From contig CAKPSH010000023.1 in the NCBI GenBank assembly GCA_934183325.1, positions 1-17,497 on the forward strand: DNA of 17,497 nt, written 5' to 3'. Position numbers and translations under genes: made by a program. Shown here piece by piece: positions 1 through 6,693 of this stretch. The DNA comes from an uncultured Clostridia bacterium (GTDB taxonomy: Bacteria; Bacillota; Clostridia; TANB77; CAG-508). Each line of letters begins with the position of its first letter. Within the stretch, counting starts at the first letter, position 1. The notes beneath the pieces are model-generated. The model did not search any database, was not told the DNA's origin, and worked only from the letters and a program-made list of their open reading frames with translations.

Positions 1-91
1 CACAACAAGTTATATGTTGTACATCTCCATCAATTAATTCTATTATATTGTCACATATTGGACATTTTAAAAATTTTGCATTTTCTTCCAT
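1..91 (-). CDS. Superoxide reductase / desulfoferrodoxin-like protein, N-terminal part (cut by window edge)
   Basis: Only the first 30 codons are inside the window. They read MEENAKFLKCPICDN, then a stretch ending in HITCC. The spacing of CPIC and the later CC pair matches the N-terminal segment of desulfoferrodoxins and related superoxide reductases, where four cysteines can bind a rubredoxin-like iron. Known enzymes of this family reduce superoxide to peroxide in the cytoplasm of anaerobes, using rubredoxin. The start is supported by AAAGGAGAA 8 bases upstream. A TATAAT at 115-120 (complement) is a possible -10 box, but no good -35 is visible. The catalytic iron-binding domain lies outside the window, so the exact subclass cannot be told. 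Confidence 0.7.
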   Translation of the reverse strand, partial: MEENAKFLKCPICDNIIELIDGDVQHITCC

Positions 92-145
92 TTAAAATTT
101 CTCCTTTTATTAATATTATACTTATTTAAATTGTAATTTCTTGTT

Positions 146-544
146 TTATGATTTATTTTTATTTACATACCTGTAAATAAGTAAATATATTAGAATTATG
201 CTAGAAACTCCTATTGAAATAAATCCTATATTGTCTAAATTATATCCATTCTCTCTAATATATTTTTCTAATTCTCCTAAATTAAACATTCCCTCTGTAA
301 TATATAATGTTTCTGTATTTCCTAAAGAATGATATATGGTTAATTTTCCTGAGTGCCACCCTTGACCTAATATAATTTTAGTAACATCATCCGTATTTTC
401 TATTTCTCCATTTAATGATTTACTAACTAAATCTTTATTTTTTGAATTCACATTTATTGCAATACCTTCCTTACTAAAAAGAGAAAATGCAAATCCAATT
501 CCTAATATTGCAACTATTATCAATATATAATTTATTTTTTTCAT
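146..544 (-). CDS. Small membrane protein with two TM segments, unknown function
   Basis: This 132-residue protein is not recognised. It has a hydrophobic segment at about residues 6-23, a polar middle of about 80 residues, a second hydrophobic segment at about 107-126, and a basic tail (RYVNKNKS). The likely topology is two membrane passes with the middle domain outside. The ATG at 544 is preferred over an in-frame TTG at 562 because that TTG lies directly on the GGAGG that serves as its ribosome binding site. The gene follows a gene remnant by 22 bases on the same strand and precedes the superoxide reductase gene by 54 bases. No lipobox cysteine or enzyme motif is visible. Confidence 0.6.
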   Translation of the reverse strand: MKKINYILIIVAILGIGFAFSLFSKEGIAINVNSKNKDLVSKSLNGEIENTDDVTKIILGQGWHSGKLTIYHSLGNTETLYITEGMFNLGELEKYIRENGYNLDNIGFISIGVSSIILIYLLIYRYVNKNKS

Positions 545-566
545 TATTTGCCTAACCTCCAAATTA

Positions 567-794
567 CTATTTATCTTTACTATCTATCAAATTTTTCAAT
601 TTTTTAAATTTTGTCCAAGACCATTGCGTCACCAGTGGTGTCGCAATCTCATCATCTTTATAAGTACGATTGTCTTTTTTATTTTTAATAACAAAGCCAA
701 ACATTTCTTGTTTATTCAATAAATTATATTTTGTGTTTATGATATCAAAAGTAACTTTCCACGTTTTCTTGATTTCTGTAATAAATTGATCAAT
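567..794 (-). pseudogene. C-terminal remnant of an unrecognised protein
   Basis: A 75-codon open stretch ends in TAG at 567. It has protein-like composition (WKVTFDIINTKYNLL, then TYKDDEIATPLVTQWSW, then a lysine-rich tail) but no credible start. Upstream in frame are two consecutive TAA codons at 795-800, which lie inside a perfect 34-bp palindrome. The first internal ATG would give only 45 residues and has no ribosome binding site. The simplest reading is the 3' end of a gene whose 5' part was lost or replaced by the palindrome. The family is not recognised. It could instead be a non-coding stretch that happens to be open. Confidence 0.35.
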
Positions 795-806
795 TTATTA
801 CAGAAA
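773..806. repeat. 34-bp perfect palindrome
   Basis: The sequence centred on TGATCA at 787-792 is a perfect palindrome over 34 bases; each arm contains TTTCTGTAATAAATT. It lies between the HIT gene and the gene remnant, just downstream (minus strand) of a possible promoter with TATACT at about 817-822. With no loop and no T-tract it is a poor terminator. It could be an operator for a dimeric regulator or a scar of rearrangement. Confidence 0.7.
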
Positions 807-872
807 ATATAGTATAAATATATTCTATAATATCTTGAAATCTAATTTTCAGGCTATTTTAAATATTATATA

Positions 873-1298
873 TCATTCACTCATATAATTTTTTATTTCT
901 TCTATCTTTTCTTCAGAAAGTTCAATGCCACTTTTAAAATTAATAGCCCCTGGCCAATCTATATCTTTCCATTCCATATTGAATAATTTTATGTCCTTAT
1001 CATATCTAGGAAATGCATGGTAATGAACAAAGTTATCTTTCATCATCATAATAATATAATTAAATTTTACTGCTCCAAATTTTTTAGTACAAATATCTTC
1101 ATACCACTTGATAACTTTTGGAAACTCAGCCCCTTCTTCTGGAAGCATATTTGCAACTGAAGTTGTCTCTCTTTTCAAAAGAATAACAGCATCACCTATT
1201 GTTGCCTGTTTTCCTCTTACGCAAACTATCCAATGCTTAAATTCTTTTATACCTCTCGTTTCTGGTTTGAATTTACTCATAAATTCTACATTATTCAT
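873..1298 (-). CDS. HIT-family (histidine triad) nucleotide hydrolase/transferase
   Basis: This is a 141-residue cytoplasmic protein of normal HIT length. The core motif VHYHAFPRY at residues 91-99 supplies two histidines of the triad (His92, His94); His94 aligns with the catalytic nucleophile. The third position is Phe instead of His, seen in some HIT branches. The upstream strand-helix region (WIVCVRGKQATIGDAVILLKR, shown here in part; the GDAVILLKR stretch is at 35-43) and KFNYIIMMMKDN at 78-89 fit the Ap4A-hydrolase-like branch. Family members cleave dinucleoside polyphosphates or nucleoside phosphoramidates; the substrate here is not known. A clear AAAGGAGAG lies before the ATG. The gene sits 27 bases after the DNA glycosylase gene and is probably co-transcribed with it. 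Confidence 0.8.
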   Translation of the reverse strand: MNNVEFMSKFKPETRGIKEFKHWIVCVRGKQATIGDAVILLKRETTSVANMLPEEGAEFPKVIKWYEDICTKKFGAVKFNYIIMMMKDNFVHYHAFPRYDKDIKLFNMEWKDIDWPGAINFKSGIELSEEKIEEIKNYMSE

Positions 1299-1325
1299 TT
1301 ATTTATCTCTCCTTTAAATTCTTAA

Positions 1326-2072
1326 TTATATTATTTCCTTAAATCCATTTCTACTCCATAACCATAATGGAGTATGAATATCAATTTGCTTATATTTAGT
1401 GTTCTTTAAAACTTCTTGCCATCTCTCTATAACTATTTGTTGAACATTATTTGAATTTAATTCCTCATCTGTTATTAGACCTAGTCTATGACTTGCCTTA
1501 CATACATGAGTATCAGGAGCAACGGTTAAGCACTCTATATTTTTGTATCTTCTATCCGTATATTGATAAATAACATACAACCAATAATTGCAAATCTTAG
1601 TTCCTGATAAATAAGGAAACTTCTTTTTATTTTCTTTTTGTATAAAATCTCTGATTCTATTAACATCATTATCTAATTTATCAAATAGTTTTCGTATATC
1701 TCCATCAAACATTTCTACAAATGTATTACATAATGCTAACCATATTTCAGTTTGTTTTTGCTTTTGTAGAGCAACTTTATATTTAGTCAATGCATATTGT
1801 ACTTCTTCAAAGCTTTTTTCTAAGCATACTTTAGGGCTGAAAACAAATTTTGTTTTCTCATCTTTGTATGTTTTCAAAGCACTTTCCCATAATGTATAAG
1901 AATTTCTTTGATAGTTTAATGCCATTGGTAAAGTGAAATATAGATAATTTTCTAAACTATCTTTCTGAAATTTTGGATTTGCGTCTTCTGGCATTACCTC
2001 TCCACCAATCTCACCATTTTTATACATTGCCATAAGCTTATTTACATTATCTAATATTACCTGCTTATTCAT
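1326..2072 (-). CDS. HhH-GPD-type DNA glycosylase/AP lyase (putative)
   Basis: This 248-residue protein has the hallmarks of the helix-hairpin-helix/GPD base-excision repair fold. A hairpin-like FPYLSGTKICNYWLYVI lies at about 152-168, where Lys159 aligns with the lyase lysine of endonuclease III and Ogg1. It is followed by TVAPDTHVCKASHRLGL at 183-199, where Asp187 aligns with the catalytic aspartate of the DTHV signature. Lys to Asp spacing is 28 residues, longer than the usual 18-20, so there is an insertion. No C-terminal four-cysteine FeS cluster loop is visible, unlike Nth or MutY. The preferred lesion cannot be told. The start is supported by TTAGGAGATAG upstream. It heads a transcription unit with the HIT gene. 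Confidence 0.62.
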   Translation of the reverse strand: MNKQVILDNVNKLMAMYKNGEIGGEVMPEDANPKFQKDSLENYLYFTLPMALNYQRNSYTLWESALKTYKDEKTKFVFSPKVCLEKSFEEVQYALTKYKVALQKQKQTEIWLALCNTFVEMFDGDIRKLFDKLDNDVNRIRDFIQKENKKKFPYLSGTKICNYWLYVIYQYTDRRYKNIECLTVAPDTHVCKASHRLGLITDEELNSNNVQQIVIERWQEVLKNTKYKQIDIHTPLWLWSRNGFKEII

Positions 2073-2113
2073 TCTATCTCCTAATATACTTCAAATAAAA
2101 AAATACTATTAAA

Positions 2114-2142
2114 ATTATACTATAACCTCTATATGTTTTCTA
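2114..2142 (-). promoter_or_regulatory. Sigma-A-type promoter for the glycosylase-HIT unit
   Basis: On the minus strand TAGAAA (2137-2142) and TATAAT (2114-2119) are separated by 17 bases, 42 bases before the ATG at 2072. The -10 is perfect and the -35 matches 4 of 6. Confidence 0.45.
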
Positions 2143-2156
2143 TATTTTCTTTAATA

Positions 2157-2264
2157 TTATTTATCCAATTTTAAATATTTTTTGCATATATAAAAACCAC
2201 AGCATTCTTTACCTTCAGCTAAATTTGAACCAACGACACCTACTCCAATAATTAATATTCTCAT
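2157..2264 (-). pseudogene. Rossmann NAD(P)-binding protein stub (35 codons)
   Basis: An ATG with a good ribosome binding site (AAAGGAATTGATAAA) starts MRILIIGVGVVGSNLAEG, the typical first beta strand and glycine-rich loop (GxGxxGxxLA) of a dinucleotide-binding domain such as TrkA-N or ketopantoate reductase. The frame then changes character to KECCGFYICKKYLKLDK and stops. A working Rossmann domain needs over 100 residues, so this looks like the remnant of a gene with an internal deletion joining its start to its end or to other sequence. A short translated peptide cannot be excluded, because the translation signals are intact. Confidence 0.45.
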
Positions 2265-2362
2265 TTTTATCAATTCCTTTCAAATACTATTAGTAGTTAG
2301 TCCTGTTCACTAAATTTTTCATCTTTATTATACTACTTTCTTTTGCTTTTTCCATATTTTAC

Positions 2363-2391
2363 TTGAAATTTAGCAATTATTTTTGTATAAT
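2363..2391 (+). promoter_or_regulatory. Sigma-A promoter for the PlsC-like gene
   Basis: TTGAAA (2363-2368), a 17-base spacer and TATAAT (2386-2391) give a near-consensus promoter. Transcription should begin near 2398, leaving a leader of about 75 bases. An in-frame TTG at 2383 lies inside this promoter, so it cannot be the gene's start. Confidence 0.75.
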
Positions 2392-2472
2392 TTGTCTGGT
2401 TGGTTTAATTATTTTTTAATACATCATTATATAGATCAACTGTTTAAGCCAAAAGAAAGGAATATTAATTTT

Positions 2473-3468
2473 ATGATACAAATAGAAAAATTAAAAAAAT
2501 TAGGATTTTTTGATATGAATATTAATGAACAAATACTATTTTTAAGAAAATATGGATTTTTTAATTTAAGTAACCAAGATAAAATAGCTTTTCTAGAATC
2601 TGCAGGATTATTTTACTTAGATATAAATGACGATCCACCTAATATTCCATTGACTCCTGAAAATGTAGATTATTTAAAGGAAAATCCAATTAATGCTAAG
2701 AAAAATGAAATGGCAAATTCATGGAAAACATCATTTTTAAATAATGCCTTGAAGCATGGAGCTCTTACTATTGATAAAATAAATGGAATAGAAAATGCAT
2801 TGAATGTAAAGTCTGGTGCCATAGTTACTGTAAATCATTTTAATCCTTTCGATACATTTGCAGTAGAAAGAACTTTGCATGATGCAGGAATTCAAAAGAA
2901 AGTATATAAAGTAATTAGAGAAGGAAATTATACAAATTTTCCTGGAAAATTCGGTTTATATTTTAAATATGATAATACTCTTCCATTAAGTCAATTACCA
3001 GAAACAATGGAAATATTTGAAGAAGCTGTAGAAACAATATTAGAAAAAGGAGATTTTATAATAGTATGTCCAGAGCAAAGTATGTGGCTTAACTATAAGA
3101 AACCAAAACCATTAAAATACGGTGCTTTTAAATGGGCTACATTAAATAATGTTCCAGTTATCCCTACTTTCATTACACTAAGAGATAAAAATAGTATTGA
3201 AGGTGATGAAGCTGTAGAACAAGCTTATACCATAAATATTGGAGAACCTATTTATCCAGACAATGCATTACTTCCAAAAGAGAATATACGTAGAATGAGA
3301 GATTTAAATTATTCTTTTTGTAAAAGTATATATGAAAACTATTATGGCGCACCTGTAAAATACAGAACTATCCAGCATGCTAATATCCCTGCTTATGTTT
3401 CTTCCACGCCAAATTTTTCTGCATTAATATCAAATAGTTTTAGTATATCTCATGATGATGGAAGATAA
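2473..3468 (+). CDS. PlsC-like lysophospholipid/glycerolipid acyltransferase
   Basis: This 331-residue protein carries the acyltransferase motifs in order. NHFNPFD at 121-127 gives the His122-x4-Asp127 catalytic pair, EGNYTNFPG at 150-158 and TLPLS at 169-173 form the middle block, PEQS at 200-203 is motif III, and VPVIPTFITL at 227-236 is motif IV. Family members move an acyl chain to a hydroxyl of a lysophospholipid or other acceptor at the inner membrane face; there is no TM segment here. The N-terminus has three copies of a 17-residue unit starting LKKLGFF (7), LRKYGFF (24) and LESAGLF (41). The rest is clearly paralogous to the C-terminal half of the GT8 fusion at 6694-8478, sharing a DPP-(4)-LxPxNVDYLK signature. 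The start at 2473 is chosen because the upstream TTG is in the promoter and AAAGGAA precedes this ATG. Confidence 0.82.
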   Translation: MIQIEKLKKLGFFDMNINEQILFLRKYGFFNLSNQDKIAFLESAGLFYLDINDDPPNIPLTPENVDYLKENPINAKKNEMANSWKTSFLNNALKHGALTIDKINGIENALNVKSGAIVTVNHFNPFDTFAVERTLHDAGIQKKVYKVIREGNYTNFPGKFGLYFKYDNTLPLSQLPETMEIFEEAVETILEKGDFIIVCPEQSMWLNYKKPKPLKYGAFKWATLNNVPVIPTFITLRDKNSIEGDEAVEQAYTINIGEPIYPDNALLPKENIRRMRDLNYSFCKSIYENYYGAPVKYRTIQHANIPAYVSSTPNFSALISNSFSISHDDGR

Positions 3469-3482
3469 TATCAATATTATAA

Positions 3483-3511
3483 TTGACTTATTATTTTCTC
3501 AATGCTATAAT
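3483..3511 (+). promoter_or_regulatory. Sigma-A promoter for the two-repeat protein
   Basis: TTGACT (3483-3488), a 17-base spacer and TATAAT (3506-3511). It lies just after the acyltransferase stop, so the next gene has its own transcript with a leader of about 95 bases. Confidence 0.7.
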
Positions 3512-3520
3512 TTTTGATGT

Positions 3521-3539
3521 TCCTAGTAGATTACTAGGA
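3521..3539 (+). promoter_or_regulatory. Hairpin in the 5' leader of the two-repeat protein
   Basis: TCCTAGTA / TACTAGGA form an 8-bp perfect stem with a 3-base loop, starting about 3 bases after the expected transcription start. Further along (3553-3565) CTCC and GGAG form a second small stem, and that CTCC could also pair with the gene's AAGGAGGAA. Protection of the 5' end or translational control is possible; neither is shown by the sequence alone. Confidence 0.4.
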
Positions 3540-3611
3540 CTAATTTCATAATCTCCTTAGGGAGTTGACATATACCGACAACACATCTCAATTTTATTGA
3601 AGGAGGAACAC

Positions 3612-4532
3612 ATGCTTACTAGTATTCTTACAAAGTTAGCAAAAACTTTATCTCCAGGTAGAGATATCAGTATGGAAAATATTGGAGGTCATTATTTTCT
3701 GCACTATGGTGATTCCATTAGCCCTAAGAATTATCTTCTTGATGGTACATATTCTTATGATGAAGTTGTAAAGTTAAATGCTTTAACTACCTATAGCTCT
3801 AGCTTCGGATATTGTTATGAGCTTGGTCCTGTTGCTTTTATTGGTGTTCCTAATCCTGCTTGTATACAGAAAAACGGTTACTTTAAATATAAAATTCACG
3901 CATATGGTACACCTTTCGACAATGAGAGCGAAGTTTATTTTACACTTTATACTGACGAAGAAGCAAAGCAAATTGGGAATTATACCGTATATGGTTTAAA
4001 TGGATTGGAGAAAATTTCTTCCCAAGTACATATAAGCCAGTTAAATTATATTTTTGATTCCCGATATGATGCTAAAAAAGCATTTAATCCCAAAATATTT
4101 GATATGGACTGTCAATTAAAGGGAACTTATAGCTATTTTAAAGCTAAATCACTTGCAACTGGAACCCTATTAGAAAAAGATGGCTATTCTGGACAAGACC
4201 ACCCTATCATTTTTGCAATTGTTGGAAACAGCAAACCTGTTGGTATCATCAATATGTGGCCATCTGACATTCCTTTAGTTCGTGGTTTTAGAGATGTTTG
4301 GGAATATGGTGCAAATGAACCTGAAGTCCAAGCAATTACCTTTCTTACTCAAGATGAAGCCTTTGAACTCAAAGACTTTACACTATATGTATATAATTAT
4401 GCTTCTTCTGGAGTTGGTAAAGATAAATACCCAATCAAACGCTATGACAGAACCCTTGACCCTAGGTTCAATTTTCAATTGCCCGATGGAAACGACTATC
4501 GCCTAATTGAACATACTGAATTATTCAGATAA
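3612..4532 (+). CDS. Unknown protein made of two tandem 126-residue repeats
   Basis: The 306-residue product is not recognised. It has no signal peptide or TM segment and no catalytic motif I know. It is a tandem duplication: GTYSY occurs at 45-49 and 171-175, and RYD at 151-153 and 277-279, both exactly 126 residues apart. Between them FTLYTDEEA / ITFLTQDEA, YTVY / FTLY and GPVAFIG / HPIIFAIVG align with small shifts. The aromatic, beta-rich look suggests two copies of a beta-sandwich or similar fold, perhaps for binding. The ATG at 3612 is chosen over an upstream TTG because that TTG overlaps the AAGGAGGAA ribosome binding site. Base composition is visibly richer in G+C than the acyltransferase before it, which may mean a different origin. 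Confidence 0.75.
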   Translation: MLTSILTKLAKTLSPGRDISMENIGGHYFLHYGDSISPKNYLLDGTYSYDEVVKLNALTTYSSSFGYCYELGPVAFIGVPNPACIQKNGYFKYKIHAYGTPFDNESEVYFTLYTDEEAKQIGNYTVYGLNGLEKISSQVHISQLNYIFDSRYDAKKAFNPKIFDMDCQLKGTYSYFKAKSLATGTLLEKDGYSGQDHPIIFAIVGNSKPVGIINMWPSDIPLVRGFRDVWEYGANEPEVQAITFLTQDEAFELKDFTLYVYNYASSGVGKDKYPIKRYDRTLDPRFNFQLPDGNDYRLIEHTELFR

Positions 4533-4536
4533 TGAC

Positions 4537-4575
4537 AACCGCCCTATATTAAGAAATTCTTAACATAGGGCGGTT
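4537..4575. terminator. Two-sided hairpin terminator between convergent genes
   Basis: AACCGCCCTAT and ATAGGGCGGTT plus the inner TTAAGAA / TTCTTAA form a stem of up to 19 bp with one A-C mismatch and a tiny loop. It starts 4 bases after the stop of the two-repeat gene and ends 9 bases before the stop of the diguanylate cyclase gene on the other strand. T-tracts are short on both sides. Confidence 0.75.
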
Positions 4576-4584
4576 TGTACTTAA

Positions 4585-5721
4585 CTATTCGCCTTTATTG
4601 ATTAAACCAGTATGATATTTTTTCTTTTCATCATACATTCTCTTATCTGCGAGTTCTATCGTTTCATCCATAGACGGACCTTCTATCCGTTCTGGGTCAT
4701 ACGTTGCACTGCCAATAGATGCACTTGGAAGTCCTACCTCCTTTAGTTTCTTTCTGAATTCTTCTTTTTTTTCATCAAATCTAAAAATGCACTCACCATT
4801 TACAATAAGTGCAAATTCGTCTCCTCCTCTTCTGAAACACATTCCAATTGGTGAGAAGTGCTCTTTTAATATTTTTGCAAATATCTTTATAATTTCATCT
4901 CCTTTAGAATGTCCATATGTGTCGTTAATTATTTTGAAACCATTAAGATCCATAATAACAATCATACACTTTTCGTCTCTTTTTCCTTCTGACATAACCA
5001 AAAAACATTTTTGATTCAGTAATTTTGTCATTCCATCAACAGCCTGTTTCATATTACCATAATAGTTATATATCATTATAGCCATAAAACTAACTGTTAG
5101 CCAGACTGTTTTTGTTTTTCCGCTTATTGACGGAATAGCAATTCCGATAAATGAAAAAGCCATTATAGCCAACATTTCGATTTTTCCTAAATTTTGATAC
5201 CTTTTACTGAAGCATAATGCATTAAAGAACATATAAATCCCGGTTAATGCAAAAGCTCCAATATAGAGTGAATACAAATTTGCATGTATATAAGTGCTAT
5301 TTGCGTCCACTCTAAAAATACAAAACTTGGTTTGGAATATTGTTGTTATTATAACAATAGCATAATATCCTCTAAGAAATGCATCTACAATTTTTTTTAT
5401 GTATGGTTCATTCTTCTCAGATTCAAAAATTGTTCTTGCCATAAGAACTGGCAAACTTGGAGCAATTATTAACTCTAACATTTTTACTATTGTATGCACC
5501 CAAAGATCCATTTTAGGGTTAATTGTTGTCATCCAATCAATTCTTTTGCTTTGCATTGCCTCTCCTATAAATTCACATAATGTTCCAACCATAACTAACG
5601 CATATATTATAATCAAAGCCTTCTTTTTGCTTTTTTTATAATATTTATTGTTAAAGACCATAATAATCAACACCATATTACTCATAAGAGATAACATTGT
5701 CAAAGTATAATAATATTCCAT
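4585..5721 (-). CDS. Membrane diguanylate cyclase (7-TM sensor + GGDEF)
   Basis: This 378-residue protein has an N-terminal half with about seven hydrophobic segments (roughly 8-25, 35-54, 74-96, 118-136, 148-170, 183-201, 207-221) and a C-terminal GGDEF domain. The domain opens with DGMTKLLNQ and continues with VIMDLNGFKIINDTYGH and an intact RRGGDEF signature. It should make c-di-GMP from two GTP at the membrane. The position of the RxxD inhibitory site, five residues before GGDEF, holds SPIG, so product inhibition through that site is not expected. There is no EAL or HD-GYP partner in the window. AGAGGAAAAG precedes the ATG. It lies downstream of the glycosyltransferase/acyltransferase operon on the same strand, with its own promoter in the 186-base gap. 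Confidence 0.9.
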   Translation of the reverse strand: MEYYYTLTMLSLMSNMVLIIMVFNNKYYKKSKKKALIIIYALVMVGTLCEFIGEAMQSKRIDWMTTINPKMDLWVHTIVKMLELIIAPSLPVLMARTIFESEKNEPYIKKIVDAFLRGYYAIVIITTIFQTKFCIFRVDANSTYIHANLYSLYIGAFALTGIYMFFNALCFSKRYQNLGKIEMLAIMAFSFIGIAIPSISGKTKTVWLTVSFMAIMIYNYYGNMKQAVDGMTKLLNQKCFLVMSEGKRDEKCMIVIMDLNGFKIINDTYGHSKGDEIIKIFAKILKEHFSPIGMCFRRGGDEFALIVNGECIFRFDEKKEEFRKKLKEVGLPSASIGSATYDPERIEGPSMDETIELADKRMYDEKKKYHTGLINKGE

Positions 5722-5853
5722 TTGCTTTTCCTCTTTTTATTCGGTTTGAATATTCGAACTTCAAATTTATATACTATTTTCCTCCTTTTAGACAAGTAGT
5801 TCATGCTTTTGAATTTCATAAGCATTATTTGTGGTTGCATTTTTTTCACAATA

Positions 5854-5882
5854 ATTATATCTTATTTTGATATAATTTTCAA
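5854..5882 (-). promoter_or_regulatory. Sigma-A promoter for the diguanylate cyclase
   Basis: On the minus strand TTGAAA (5877-5882) and TATAAT (5854-5859) are 17 bases apart. The leader to the ATG is about 125 bases and contains an extra AAAAGGAGGAAAA at about 5778-5790 that is not followed by a good start codon at normal spacing. Confidence 0.7.
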
Positions 5883-5907
5883 TATTATGTAATCCTTATT
5901 TTTTGTT

Positions 5908-6681
5908 TTATTTTTCACTCTTCTTGTATATTATATGCTCATAAGTGCTATTTTGGCTTCTTTGAACCATTTGTTCATATACCTTATCTCTTAACTCTTG
6001 TTGCTGTTCCTTCACTGGATTTTTTATATCACTAAAAAATGGTCCATCAATATATGTGGTAATTTTAACTTTACCATTTTTTCTTTCTTGATAAGTATTT
6101 GTCATACAGAAGGTGGGTTTTTGTAGCTGTACAGGATATTTAAATGATACATTCTTGAAAGGTCTAATTTTTGTATAATAAGGCCAAATATGAGCTTCTG
6201 GGTATATTGTTATTGCATAATTTTTTTCAATTTTTTTATTTATTGAATCTAAAAAATTCATCATAGCTTTTCTATTTGATGGTATTGGTATTGCTCCTAG
6301 CATTTGTACAATATTACCTAAAAATTTCATTGATACATTCTCTGGATTTACAATAAAAAAGTTTCTTTTCGGATATATTGGCAAACTTGGTATAAAAACA
6401 TCTGCGAAATTCTGTGTATGATTAGCATATATAAAGTATCCTGTATTTTTATATTTTTTTATTTTTTCTTTTCCTATATATTTTTGCCTAAATTTTAATT
6501 TGCTATATAATATTTTTATTGGCATTGAAACTACATTTTGTAAAGCCAAAGAAGCAAATTTCCACAAAGGATTCTTATGCTCATAAACATAATTTTCATC
6601 AATAATCCTTGGTGTAATTTTTGCTTCTGAAAATTCATCATTTAATTCATCTTTATAATAAATTATTCTTTTTTCCTTCAT
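5908..6681 (-). CDS. PlsC-like acyltransferase with an H-x5-D motif
   Basis: This 257-residue protein resembles the lysophospholipid acyltransferase superfamily. YFIYANHTQNFADVF at 82-96 is motif I, but the catalytic His88 and Asp94 are five residues apart instead of four. ITIYPEAHIWPYY at 157-169 is motif III, followed by a basic KIRPF. It has no clear TM segment, only moderately hydrophobic patches (40-60). It begins 12 bases after the fusion gene, with AAAGGAAAA before the ATG, so it is the last gene of the GT8 / GT8-PlsC / PlsC operon. It is not a close paralog of the other two PlsC domains here, lacking their NVDYLK and PEQS signatures. It probably acylates the same or a linked glycolipid. 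Confidence 0.75.
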   Translation of the reverse strand: MKEKRIIYYKDELNDEFSEAKITPRIIDENYVYEHKNPLWKFASLALQNVVSMPIKILYSKLKFRQKYIGKEKIKKYKNTGYFIYANHTQNFADVFIPSLPIYPKRNFFIVNPENVSMKFLGNIVQMLGAIPIPSNRKAMMNFLDSINKKIEKNYAITIYPEAHIWPYYTKIRPFKNVSFKYPVQLQKPTFCMTNTYQERKNGKVKITTYIDGPFFSDIKNPVKEQQQELRDKVYEQMVQRSQNSTYEHIIYKKSEK

Positions 6682-6693
6682 AAAATTTTCCTT

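Noticed and set aside
2383..2472. N-terminal extension of the acyltransferase from a TTG at 2383
   Set aside because: That codon is inside the -35/-10 promoter, upstream of the expected transcript start.
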